From: CAZMNY01 sp964567745
GTDB lineage: Bacteria; Planctomycetota; Planctomycetia; Pirellulales; Pirellulaceae
NCBI GenBank assembly: GCA_964567745.1
Contig: CAZMNY010000035.1
Span: 1 to 64,000 of the forward strand
Direction: 5' to 3'
DNA: 64,000 nt
The first letter of the stretch is position 1. Each line of letters begins with the position of its first letter. The position numbers and the translations under genes are program-made. The notes beneath the pieces were generated by a model. The model had not been told where the DNA came from, searched no databases, and worked only from the letters and a program-made list of their open reading frames with translations. Shown here one piece after another: positions 46,055 through 55,400 of the stretch.

Positions 46055-46109
46055 TTATCCTGTATCGTTCTTCCGCCCTTGTTTTTTGGACAGGATTGAC
46101 AGGATAAAA
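46055..46109. repeat. Inverted repeat containing the ACAGGATTGACAGGAT motif
   Basis: TTATCCTGT (46055-46063) pairs perfectly with ACAGGATAA (46101-46109) across a 37-base loop. The motif GACAGGATTGACA (46091-46103) is shared with the tandem repeat at 24281-24324. Confidence 0.6.
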
Positions 46110-46180
46110 AAGGAGGAGCATCGTCCGCCATAATCCCTAGGGTGTTACCGGTGTTACCCCAGGCTGCGATGAGGTAGACC

Positions 46181-46416
46181 TTCGGCCAACGGGTGCGTTG
46201 ATAACGCTGTTCATGGATTCCGGCGTCAGCCTTCTNNNNNNNNNNNNNNNNNNNNNNNNNNNNNNNNNNNNNNNNNNNNNNNNNNNNNNNNNNNNNNNNN
46301 NNNNNNNNNNNNNNNNNNNNNNNNNNNNNNNNNNNTTCGGCCAACGGGTGCGTTGATAACGCTGTTCATGGATTCCGGCGTCAGCCTTCTTCATTCCTTG
46401 TTCAATATTCGATGTT
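46181..46416. repeat. Repeat pair flanking a 100-N assembly gap
   Basis: 46181-46235 and 46336-46390 are identical over 55 bases, on either side of a run of exactly 100 Ns (46236-46335). The right-hand copy continues to 46416 as in the copy at 45945. The assembler probably failed to resolve a tandem array, so the true length is unknown. Confidence 0.85.
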
Positions 46417-46430
46417 TCCTACACGACAAC

Positions 46431-46469
46431 GCCAGCCTTGCCTGCGGCGACGGGGCAAACGAATCCGCT
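46431..46469 (+). repeat. Dispersed repeat, copy 4
   Basis: GCCAGCCTTGCCTGCGGCGA followed by CGGGGCAAACGAATCCGC. It belongs to the same family as copies 1-3 and sits about 120 bases before the sulfatase start. Confidence 0.6.
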
Positions 46470-46591
46470 TGCGTTCAAGTCGTTACACTCCACTCGGCTG
46501 ACTTGTCTTTCCGTCTTGAGCTACAATGGCTGTCGTTTACCTGAGTTGCAGTTTTCGCAACTTACCCCACACCTCGGAATGAGATCCCGCC

Positions 46592-47944
46592 ATGGTTCGT
46601 TTTTTCTCGGCTTGCTTGGTTTTCACCCTCTTGGCCCAGGCTGCGGTCGCTGCGGACAAGCCGAATATCATCCTGATCCTGTCCGACGACCAAGCATGGA
46701 CCGATTTCGGCTTCATGAATCACTCCGCCATCGAAACTCCAAATCTCGACCGATTGGCCAAAGAGTCGGTCTTGTTCAAACGGGGCTATGTGCCGACGGC
46801 GCTTTGCCGACCGTCGCTGATGACGCTCGTTACCGGACATTACGCCTATCGTCACGGCGTGACGGGAAACGACCCCTCGCCCAAGTACGCCCAACGCGGC
46901 TCTGAGAAATACAACGCTCGTCGAGCTAAACTGATCAGCTACATCGACCGATTCGAAACGCTGCCAGAATTACTCGCTGAGCAAGGATATGTCAGCCATC
47001 AGAGCGGTAAGTGGTGGGAAGGCAATTTTAAGCGAGGCGGCTTTACTCACGGAATGACTCGAGGATTTCCTCAGCGGGGAGGGCGGCACGGCGATGACGG
47101 ACTCAAGATCGGTCGAACCGGCATGGCGCCGATCGCGGACTTCGTCAAAGAATCTGCTGCGAAGAAGAAGCCGTTCTTCCTTTGGTACGCTCCGTTTCTT
47201 CCACACACGCCACACACTCCGCCCAAGCGACTCCTCGACAAATATCGCAACGCCGATCGGCCAATTACCGTGGCGAAATACTATGCGATGTGCGACTGGT
47301 TTGACGAGTCATGCGGCGCGCTGATGGACATTCTCAAAGCTGAGTCGGTCGACGACAATACGTTGGTTGTGTTTGTCACCGACAACGGCTGGATTCAGAA
47401 TCCCGAACGAAACGGATACGCTCCGCGCTCAAAACAGACTCCATACGAGGGCGGAATTCGAACCCCCATCTTCTTCCACTGGCCCGCCAAACTCAAAGCG
47501 AGCAGCCGGCCCGAATTGGTCAGCAGTATCGACTTGGTTCCGACCATGTTGGCTGCCGCCGGCGCTCGACAACCCAAAGGACTGCCCGGACTCAACTTGC
47601 TTAGCAACCTGAGCAGCGGCGAAAAGATCGATCGGGACGCGATCATGGGTGAAGGCTTCGCGCATGATATCGCCGACGTCGACGACCCCGAGGCGTCACT
47701 GCTTTACCGATGGTGCATTCAAGGCCGATGGAAACTGCTGCTGACTTACGATGGCGAGGTGAATCGATACAAGACAACTCATCCCCGCACGGAAAAGCGA
47801 CCGCAACTTTTCGATCTCGAACAAGACCCGACCGAGCTAAAAAATGTCGCTGCGGATCACCCAGAAATCGTTGCGAAGTTGGCCAAGCGGATCGCCGATT
47901 GGTACCCGACTCCGAATCGCAAGGTGATGACGTCGTTCCCCTAA
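46592..47944 (+). CDS. Secreted sulfatase with non-canonical CRPSL active-site motif
   Basis: 450 residues. A signal peptide (1-21) is followed by NIILILSDDQAWTDFGFMNH (metal site) and FVTDNGW as the distal site. The active-site Cys72 lies in LCRPSLMTLVTGHYAYRHG: the motif is C-x-P-S-L where the maturase-recognised form is C-x-P-x-R. This CRPSL form recurs in one planctomycete S1 group, so it may be matured by another route or still be recognised. It is expected to cleave sulfate esters outside the cytoplasm. The gene is convergent with the MBL hydrolase. Confidence 0.9.
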   Translation: MVRFFSACLVFTLLAQAAVAADKPNIILILSDDQAWTDFGFMNHSAIETPNLDRLAKESVLFKRGYVPTALCRPSLMTLVTGHYAYRHGVTGNDPSPKYAQRGSEKYNARRAKLISYIDRFETLPELLAEQGYVSHQSGKWWEGNFKRGGFTHGMTRGFPQRGGRHGDDGLKIGRTGMAPIADFVKESAAKKKPFFLWYAPFLPHTPHTPPKRLLDKYRNADRPITVAKYYAMCDWFDESCGALMDILKAESVDDNTLVVFVTDNGWIQNPERNGYAPRSKQTPYEGGIRTPIFFHWPAKLKASSRPELVSSIDLVPTMLAAAGARQPKGLPGLNLLSNLSSGEKIDRDAIMGEGFAHDIADVDDPEASLLYRWCIQGRWKLLLTYDGEVNRYKTTHPRTEKRPQLFDLEQDPTELKNVAADHPEIVAKLAKRIADWYPTPNRKVMTSFP

Positions 47945-47971
47945 AGAAGGCTCGACCCTTTAGTCTATGTG

Positions 47972-48838
47972 TCAGTTGACGTAGGCTTGCGTGCGAGGGC
48001 AATGGCAAGCCAGCATGGTGGCGTGATTCTCTGAGAGCCATTGGCGCAAAAGAGCTTGAGTTTGCATATAGGTTTCGTAGTCTGATTGGAATCTGCGGGC
48101 CACCCAGGGAAGACGGCGTTCTTGCTCGAACGCATCCATCTCCCAACACGCGTCCGTCACGTAGAAGATCGGGCCTTCGGGCGAGTCGATCAAGAACCCC
48201 ATCTGACCGAGCGCGTGGCCGGGCAGATCGACGACCATCATGCTCCCGTCTCCGAAGTAATCGATCGCCTTCAAGCCGCCAACGTCGTCTCGAAAGGCAT
48301 CTTCTTCGATCGGCATCGTTCGCTCCGCCAAGTCGTCGGGAAGCAGATCACAGAGAAACGCTTCGTGCAACTGATTTGATCGGGTCGACGATTCGAGATG
48401 CTGCAGCGCAGCGACGCGATAGGCAACCGAAGCGCCGGGGAATGACCGCAGCGAACCGATGTGGTCCGGATGAAAATGCGAGACAATGATGTGGTCAAGA
48501 TCATCGACATCGACGCCGTCATTTCGCAGTACTCCGGCGGCGTTTTGGTGCGGATCGAGAGTGACTGGCGTTAGCCAGCGATAGAAGCGAGAAGGAAATG
48601 ACCTGGTCGCTTGAAAGAACTCCGGGGAATAGCCCGTATCGATCAGCAAGTTGCCCCGCTCGCCGTGCTCTACCAACAGGAACACGGCGTAAAAGCGCCT
48701 AATCCCCCAGGAGCGACTGCCGACGAACTTCGCCCATTGTCGGCAAAAGCCACCATTGAAAAATTTCAGCCGCCGAATCGTCATGGCGTGATGATCCAAG
48801 TCGAGTGCGATTTCACTGGTGAGAACTGACGCTTGCAA
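47972..48838 (-). CDS. Metallo-beta-lactamase-fold hydrolase (lactonase-like)
   Basis: 288 residues. HFHPDH in IIVSHFHPDHIGSLRSFPG gives the first zinc site; VVDLPGHALGQMGFLI and FYVTDACWEMDAFEQ give the later His and Asp ligands. The end LACHCPRTQ lacks the usual HD-type final His pattern seen in lactonases. The arrangement resembles AHL-lactonase or Zn-hydrolase group II proteins; the substrate is unknown. Met at residue 19 (MTIRRLKFFNGGF, about 48784) is an alternative start, nearer the usual family beginning. Confidence 0.82.
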   Translation of the reverse strand: MQASVLTSEIALDLDHHAMTIRRLKFFNGGFCRQWAKFVGSRSWGIRRFYAVFLLVEHGERGNLLIDTGYSPEFFQATRSFPSRFYRWLTPVTLDPHQNAAGVLRNDGVDVDDLDHIIVSHFHPDHIGSLRSFPGASVAYRVAALQHLESSTRSNQLHEAFLCDLLPDDLAERTMPIEEDAFRDDVGGLKAIDYFGDGSMMVVDLPGHALGQMGFLIDSPEGPIFYVTDACWEMDAFEQERRLPWVARRFQSDYETYMQTQALLRQWLSENHATMLACHCPRTQAYVN

Positions 48839-48894
48839 TGCTGCAAACGCCTGATTCAGCGCCGACCAAAACGAGTAGCGTTTGCGACTGCGTT

Positions 48895-49695
48895 CTACTT
48901 GCCACTCAATTCGAGGATTTCGATCTTGCGAAACTGAACCGGATGACTTTCCGACTGTAGTGAGATTGATCCTTTATCCAGAAGGATGCCGTTCTTGTCG
49001 GCCAGTTTTTTCGCCATCGCGTCTCGAGTGTCCAGCTGAGGCTTTTTGTAGCTCAGCACTTCCTGGCCATTGATCAAATGCTTGATCACTTCACTCCCTC
49101 GAACAACCACCTCCGCCGTTACCCACTGCTCACCGTGATATGTTTTCGATTTGGAATCGAGGCAATGACGCGTGTGTAGTTTGCCATCAATTTCGACATT
49201 GGTGCCTGGTGTACAAAGATTGCCCGTCGCGCGTTTCGCGTTGCCGTTGCCGCCGAGCAATTGAACTTCAATGGATATCGGAAAATCCTGGTCTTTTGTC
49301 ATCGTACCGGGGTCTTGGCCGTGGACCATGATCCCGCTATTCCGCAATGCCCACCCCGGACCGCCGGGAACTTGCTTGCCGACGAATCGATATTCCAGAC
49401 GGAGTCGGTAGTGCGAGAAAACTTTCTCGTGGAACAGGTGGCCAAATCGATTGTCGAACTTGTCGTACCCGTCGTAGCTGACAGTCAGCAAACCGTCTTC
49501 GACTCGAAACGTATTGCCAAAATTGTCGCCCAATTGATGGTTGCGAATCTTGGGGATCCAGCCCTTCAGGCTCTTGCCGTCAAATAGGGAGACCCATTTC
49601 TCGGCCTTCTTCTGATCCTTCAATTCCTCGGCTTGAATCAAGGAGGCGGCGCAGACGAGCAGAACGCCAAGCAGGCAATTTGAGGCGAATTTCAT
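48895..49695 (-). CDS. DUF1080 secreted hydrolase-like protein
   Basis: 266 residues, one DUF1080 domain after a signal peptide (MKFASNCLLGVLLVCAASLI). Blocks are KWVSLFDGKSLKGWIPKI, FRVEDGLLTVSYDGYDKFDN and YRLRLEYRFVGKQVPGGPGW. This concanavalin-like family includes 3-keto-disaccharide hydrolases acting on oxidised sugars outside the cytoplasm. It is monocistronic; the larger DUF1080 fusion is at 34854. Confidence 0.9.
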   Translation of the reverse strand: MKFASNCLLGVLLVCAASLIQAEELKDQKKAEKWVSLFDGKSLKGWIPKIRNHQLGDNFGNTFRVEDGLLTVSYDGYDKFDNRFGHLFHEKVFSHYRLRLEYRFVGKQVPGGPGWALRNSGIMVHGQDPGTMTKDQDFPISIEVQLLGGNGNAKRATGNLCTPGTNVEIDGKLHTRHCLDSKSKTYHGEQWVTAEVVVRGSEVIKHLINGQEVLSYKKPQLDTRDAMAKKLADKNGILLDKGSISLQSESHPVQFRKIEILELSGK

Positions 49696-49955
49696 AGATG
49701 ATTCTCATGTTGTGGTGATACGGTCCGCCAGTTCGTCGCCGTCCTGGAACTTTCGATACTTTAGCACGCCAGCGTTTTCCGCTCAAAAGGGGGTGCACTG
49801 CAGAACGGACGCCGGTCGCTAGCATCCGGCGTCACTTCGGCCCACGCGAAGGAGGCAAACCGTTCGCATTCTGAGGTTCCAGCGTTCCGGGTAGGCAGTG
49901 TACACTTCAGCGACGCGATTTGTGGTCCAAGACATGGAAGTCGAGACGACGGAAA

Positions 49956-50900
49956 ATGGCAACTAACCAGCAGTCTATGGCGAGGCTCGCGGGCGACTAC
50001 GCTGTCTACCTGCTGGTCAGGGTAATCTTCTGCATCATTCAAGCCTGTTCGCTCAAATTCTGTGGCGACATGTCGAAAGGCTTCGCCTGGCTCGCCGCCG
50101 ACGTTCTGCGCTTTCGTCACAAAACCGTGACTGCGAATCTGGCCAAGGCCTTTCCTGAGCACCCCGAGCAACAGCGTCACGCGATGCTCAAGGCGATGTG
50201 GGCCCATTTGTTCCTGATGTTGTGCGAAATCGCCCACGCGCCAAGGCGATTGCACCGCTCGAATTGGCGGCAGTTTGTCAACGTCACCAACGAGCAAATG
50301 CTTGTGGGGCTACTGATCTCCGAGCGGCCGTCGGTGATCGTCACGGGGCACTTCGGCAACTTCGAAATGTCCGGGTTTCTCAGCGGCCTATTCGGGTTTC
50401 CGACCTACACCATTGCCCGCCCGCTCGACAATCGATACTTGCACGATTTCTTCAATCGATTCCGCGAGGCCACCGGGCAGTTCATGCTGGACAAAGACGG
50501 CAGCGCCAACGATGTGCAACACATCCTCGACAGCGGCGAAACGCTCGGCCTGCTGGCGGATCAACACGCCGGCCCCAAGGGTTGTTGGGTCGAGATGTTT
50601 GGCCAACCGACATCGTGCCACAAGGCTGTCGCGCTGTTCTCCCTATCGAGCGGAGCACCGATCGCCGTGATGACCGCGAAGAGAATCGGCAGCCCGCTTC
50701 ATTTTGAACTAGCGACCGCCGACACATGGGATCCCGCCCAAGACGACGGTCGTGAGTTCAACGTACGCTCTCTCACTCAATGGTACTGCGACCACTTGGA
50801 AGCATTCATTCGCCAAGCGCCGGAACAGTATTGGTGGGTGCACCGAGTTTGGCGAGGCGGCCCGCCGAAACGGAAAAAGCGAGTACGCACGGCGGCGTAA
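49956..50900 (+). CDS. LpxL/HtrB-type lipid acyltransferase
   Basis: 314 residues from ATG 49956 (GACGG about 6 bases before it). A membrane-anchoring helix lies near the N-terminus (YAVYLLVRVIFCIIQACSLK). The catalytic His-x4-Glu is GHFGNFEM. Other family blocks are YTIARPLDNRYLHDFFNRFR, GETLGLLADQHAG and VEMFGQPTSCHKAVALFSL. It should transfer an acyl chain to lipid A or a related lipid at the inner membrane; planctomycetes do make lipid A. The frame is open to 49920, but the ATG at 49956 begins the conserved part. Confidence 0.9.
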   Translation: MATNQQSMARLAGDYAVYLLVRVIFCIIQACSLKFCGDMSKGFAWLAADVLRFRHKTVTANLAKAFPEHPEQQRHAMLKAMWAHLFLMLCEIAHAPRRLHRSNWRQFVNVTNEQMLVGLLISERPSVIVTGHFGNFEMSGFLSGLFGFPTYTIARPLDNRYLHDFFNRFREATGQFMLDKDGSANDVQHILDSGETLGLLADQHAGPKGCWVEMFGQPTSCHKAVALFSLSSGAPIAVMTAKRIGSPLHFELATADTWDPAQDDGREFNVRSLTQWYCDHLEAFIRQAPEQYWWVHRVWRGGPPKRKKRVRTAA

Positions 50901-50979
50901 CTTGGCGTGCCCAAACGAATCGAGCGAAAGCTGCAAGCCTCTGTCTTGACGTCGCTCGAAAGCACCTACCCAGGCGCTG

Positions 50980-52083
50980 CTACTCGTCGGCGACGTTGAT
51001 GTAGACCTTCAGCGCCGTTCGGTCCTCGATAAGCAGTCGCATCGCTTCTCCGTATTCCTCCAAGCCGTCGACTGGATGAGTGAGAATCTTTTCGGCAACG
51101 CCTGGGTACATGACTTCGCCCAAGGCCAAATCGCGAATTCCCGATTCGAAGTGGTCGCGGTTCGCGTTGACTGTGCCGAGGAGAAGCTTGTTACCCAAAA
51201 CCCAATCGATATTAATTTGATCGGAGGGAAGCTCGTGCTGATTCTTCCCTCCAGTGATGCTGGTCCATACCAGAACGCCGTTGTGGCCGAGCACCTTCAT
51301 GCTGTTGAAGGCAACGGCGCTAGATCCCGTCGCATCCACAATGATGTCGGCCTTGCCAACTCGGGCCGCCACGTCCACTGCGGATTCGCTGCCGAGGCAA
51401 ACATATTCAGCCTCCATGCCCGCGACAATTTCCGAGTTAACAGTCGGGGCCTTGGAGCGGGCCATCGTGAAGACGTTGAGTCCCTTGAGCCGCAAGATCA
51501 TGGTCGCAAGCAAGCCAATCTGACCGGCGCCCATGACGAATGCGGTTTTGGGCGACCAGACTCGCATTCGCCGCTGCACTTCAAACGCTTGCTCGACCGC
51601 CTTCGCCGCGCAACTCATCGGCTCCATCAACACATGCAGGTGCTTGAGTCCCGGCGGGACTCTGACGATATATCGCTCGTCGTCAACAAATGATTCGGTT
51701 AGGTAACCGTGAAGCAGGTTGATCCCACGCTCATAATACGTCTCTTCGCTCGTCATGTCGTAGGTGCCGATTTGATCGTAAATCGACTTCCCTGGGCGAC
51801 GAACGGTTGCCGTCACATAGTCGCCGGGCTTCACTGAAGTAACTTTTTCGCCAATTGCTTCGACAATGCCAAACACTTCGTGGCCGAGTACGAGGTAGTC
51901 GTCTCCTGGCGGCGAATTGCCGTAAAGTGCGTCGTTGATTTCTCGATCCGTGGCGTCGACGCCGACCTTCAAGACGCGAACTCTCACGCCGCGTCCGTTG
52001 GTAATCGAACCCAACGATGGTTCCGGAATATCCTCAATGTGAACGCTATTGGGCTTTCCTGGATAGACAGCTACGGATTTCAT
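50980..52083 (-). CDS. Zinc-type glucose 1-dehydrogenase-like MDR enzyme
   Basis: 367 residues. It resembles the archaeal-type glucose dehydrogenases of the medium-chain superfamily: VGVDATDREINDALYG, LVLGHEVFGIVEAIG (catalytic-side GHE), VTATVRRPG, and TAFVMGAGQIGLLATMILRL as the Rossmann loop. It probably oxidises an aldose to the lactone with NAD(P) in the cytoplasm. No second structural zinc cluster with four Cys is seen. It is monocistronic; the symbol is left blank because the substrate is unproved. Confidence 0.85.
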   Translation of the reverse strand: MKSVAVYPGKPNSVHIEDIPEPSLGSITNGRGVRVRVLKVGVDATDREINDALYGNSPPGDDYLVLGHEVFGIVEAIGEKVTSVKPGDYVTATVRRPGKSIYDQIGTYDMTSEETYYERGINLLHGYLTESFVDDERYIVRVPPGLKHLHVLMEPMSCAAKAVEQAFEVQRRMRVWSPKTAFVMGAGQIGLLATMILRLKGLNVFTMARSKAPTVNSEIVAGMEAEYVCLGSESAVDVAARVGKADIIVDATGSSAVAFNSMKVLGHNGVLVWTSITGGKNQHELPSDQINIDWVLGNKLLLGTVNANRDHFESGIRDLALGEVMYPGVAEKILTHPVDGLEEYGEAMRLLIEDRTALKVYINVADE

Positions 52084-52468
52084 TTCAGTCGTCTTTCGTC
52101 ATTATGCGATTAGCCGCCGAAGAGGCAAAGGGACTTGCCGAGGCGTGCAATGGGCGCTTTGTAGGTCGCACGGTTGGCCAGTGCCGAAATGCGTTATCGC
52201 ACGGCCGCACTCGCTGACGTGTCGACTTAGTTCGCCCGCCATGATAGCAATCCGACGAATTTACAACGAGGGGCGGCATGTCGGCAGAATGCCCCAGTCA
52301 ACGCAGTCGCCTTTGTCGCCGTCCTAGTCGATGACTCGCTGCAAGACAGAATCAAGGCCATCACTGGGGCGCCCAGGCTGACAGCGACGAATGAACGCCT
52401 GTCCGTTGAGCGACGTTAAGCGACGCGACAGCGGAGTAACGTTTTGACTTGAGACGATACTTCAGTGC
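52084..52468. other. Intergenic stretch, nothing recognised
   Basis: About 385 bases between two minus-strand genes: the start of the dehydrogenase gene and the stop of the alpha-2-macroglobulin gene. No hairpin with a T-run and no coding frame was seen. Confidence 0.5.
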
Positions 52469-55400
52469 TTAATCGACGATTTGCAGCCGTTCGTTTCTTG
52501 AGTTGCCTCGTAGCTCAGGTGCGTACATGCCATACGCCTGGGCGGGCAGGGCACCAAAAGAACCAGGCGTCTCCGCCCGTAAACGGTAGCTCATGCTGTG
52601 AACGCCGCGTGGCAAAGACCTCATAAAGAAGCCAACTCGGTTGTCGCGCATCTCACGATAGATCGCGAGCGACGAGCCGTGAACGTAACCGCTGCGGACA
52701 TCAACCGGCTCGAGTCCAGCCGCTTTCATATCCTCGAACAATATGTACTCGTAGTCGTTCTTGCTGGTCATCTTCAGCTCGACCTCGACAAGATCACCGC
52801 TCGTTAGCGATCGAAGATCTTTTAGCGGAACCCGGTCGTACGCTTCCGCGGCCTGTTCAACCGATTGGCCTCGCGAACCGACGACTCGCTCTTTCTTGTC
52901 TCGCTTGACCAGCTTGTAGAACTGCCGTTCCACTTTGACTTCCAGACCGGCCGCTTCAATCTCGTCTTCCAGCGTGAAGTTGGTCAGGTAGACGTTGTAA
53001 TACAACGGACCGCTGCCCTTGCGGCGGATTTCCAGTCGGTGTTCGCCGCCCTCGACCGCCTCGCCTTCCAGCACAAAGCGATTGTCAAAGGTAAACAAGT
53101 TCTTCTGATTGATTCGAACTTCCTTTTTCTTCTCGCCGTCGAACCAGACTTCGACGGTCATGTTCGGCTCGAGCTCCTCTGTTGCCTTTAGGTAGTCGGC
53201 GAACGCCTCAACGCAGATCGCTGTGTCCCGCGTCGACTTCCAATAAGTTGCGTGCTTGCGGTTGTTTAACAAGTACTTGACGATTCGAGGCGCGATCTCG
53301 CTTTTCGGATCCACCTTGGTCAGGAGCTTCAAGTAGAACGCGTTCGCTTCGATTTCATCGCCGTGCCACGACCACCACGAAGCGCGACCGACGTTGAGCA
53401 GAGCCGTTTCGTTTTCGTCGTCCTCAACAAGGAACTGCCGTATGTTGCGGAGGATCATTGTCAGCTTGGGCTGATCATCGACTCGGTGCAGCGCCAACCC
53501 GAAAGCGCATTTGGCGTAGACGGTGAGCGAATTGCGATCGCGGTAGAGAAACTCTCGCATCTCTTCGTTGCCGCGTTTGGCGTCAACCAACACGTGGTAG
53601 ACCAACGCGTCGAGGTTGCCCGCCTTGCTCTTCATCGGCTTTCGCTCGAGCGCCTGGTTCTTGAGCTTCGTGACTTGCTCGGCTTGATAGCGAGCCAACC
53701 AGTCGAGTCCTCGTTTGAGCGAATCGGCGTCGACATCGACATCGTTTTGCTGGGCGATCGACAGGCCTCGCACCACAACTGCCGTGGTATGCGGCCAACT
53801 CCTTTCGCCGGACCCGCTAAACCAGCCCCACCCGCCGTCTCGGTTTTGCATTTCGCCGAGTCGCTTGACGCCCGTTTTGACCATATCATCGAGTAGTTCG
53901 ACGTCGAACACCGGATTGTCGTCAAATCGTTTCCACTGCTTGGCTCGCTCTCGGTCGTTGCCGATTTCTTGAGCGTTCAGATTCGACCGAATCTTCTTGA
54001 TGTCCTTCAGGTCGATGTTCATTCGCTGAAGCGTCCGCTGAGTGATCGCGGCCGGGATGAACCGGTTCAGAGTTTGCTCGGTGCAGCCGTAGGGATATTC
54101 GGCCAAGTAGGGCAGAGCGCTGATCATTGCTCCGGCCAACGATGGCGAATAACGAATCTCGAGCCTCGTTTGGTCAACTCGGCGTTCTAGCGGCACGTTA
54201 AACATGAGCTTGTCGTTCGACTCGTTGCCGCGAATCGAGCCGACCCACGATTCGACACGTTCGGCGCCGAAGACCTGGCAAGGAAATGACATCTCCATCG
54301 AATCGGATTCAACATCCGTTTTGGCCGTCATGCGAATCACCGCGTTACCCTCTCCTGTGATCCGCACTCGCCAATCAACTCGGACTTCGCCTTCCGCATT
54401 GATGCGAACGGTTCGCTTCACGTCGTCCAGCAATTCGACTGGGCCGTCGACGTCGATTGAAACTTGCGCTGATTTTGCCGCGTCGAGATAGTTATGGACA
54501 ACGGCCGAAAGCACGGCCTCATCCCGTTCCGTGAAGAATCGAGGTGCCTGTAGCCGGACGATTACGTTCTTGCTGGTGATCACTTCGGCGGATCCCGCGC
54601 CCACGCGAGCACCGTGCCCGACTCCCCACGCCTGGACCTTCCAAGTTGTTAAGTTGTCGGGCATGTTGAGCGACACTTCGGCGATGCCGTTTTCATCCGT
54701 CTCAATTGCTGCGACCCAGAGAGCGGTGTCTGCAAACTCTGAACGCACGGTCGGTTCAACGAGCGCCGGTTGGCCAGGTCCGCCGAGTGCGCCGTCCATT
54801 TCGGACAATTCGCTCGACATGGCCATCGCCATCGAGCCGCGAGCTCTACCGCCTGGCCCGCCGCCGCCAATGCCGCCAAACGAGGCGGGCGCCATCGGAG
54901 CGGACCGTGCCGACTTCATGGCGCTCTGCAGTCGCCCCGTATCGGCAACCATGTTTCCAAAAGCGCCAAGCGGGCGCATTGAGTTGGCCTGATACGTCGG
55001 ACTCGAATAGCCGCCCAAGTTGGTAAACTGCTCGGGGCGATGCTGCCGCTTCCACTTCCAGAAATATTCGCGAATGTCCCCGAAATTCGCACCTCCCGAA
55101 ATATACTCGAGCGCCTTGTCATACACGGCGACGGCTGCACTGCCGACATAGTTTTCACCCACGTGGTCGGTAACGCGGACTTTGATCGTGGCCTCTTCAC
55201 GCGGTCGATACTCACCCTTATCCGACACCACCTCGACATTGAGGATTCGCTTTTCCGGCGGAATCGCGATTTGCCGAACCGCCGTGTGGACTTTCCCGTC
55301 CGCAACTGTCATCACCTCAACATAGATATTTGGCATATCCGCTTTGGCGATCGTCAGCGTCTCTTCTGTCGACTTGCCTTTCAGCTTGAGAATTTTCGGC

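Noticed and set aside
46000..46394. Minus-strand frames running through the N gap
   Set aside because: They exist only because Ns are translated as X; both sides are repeat sequence.
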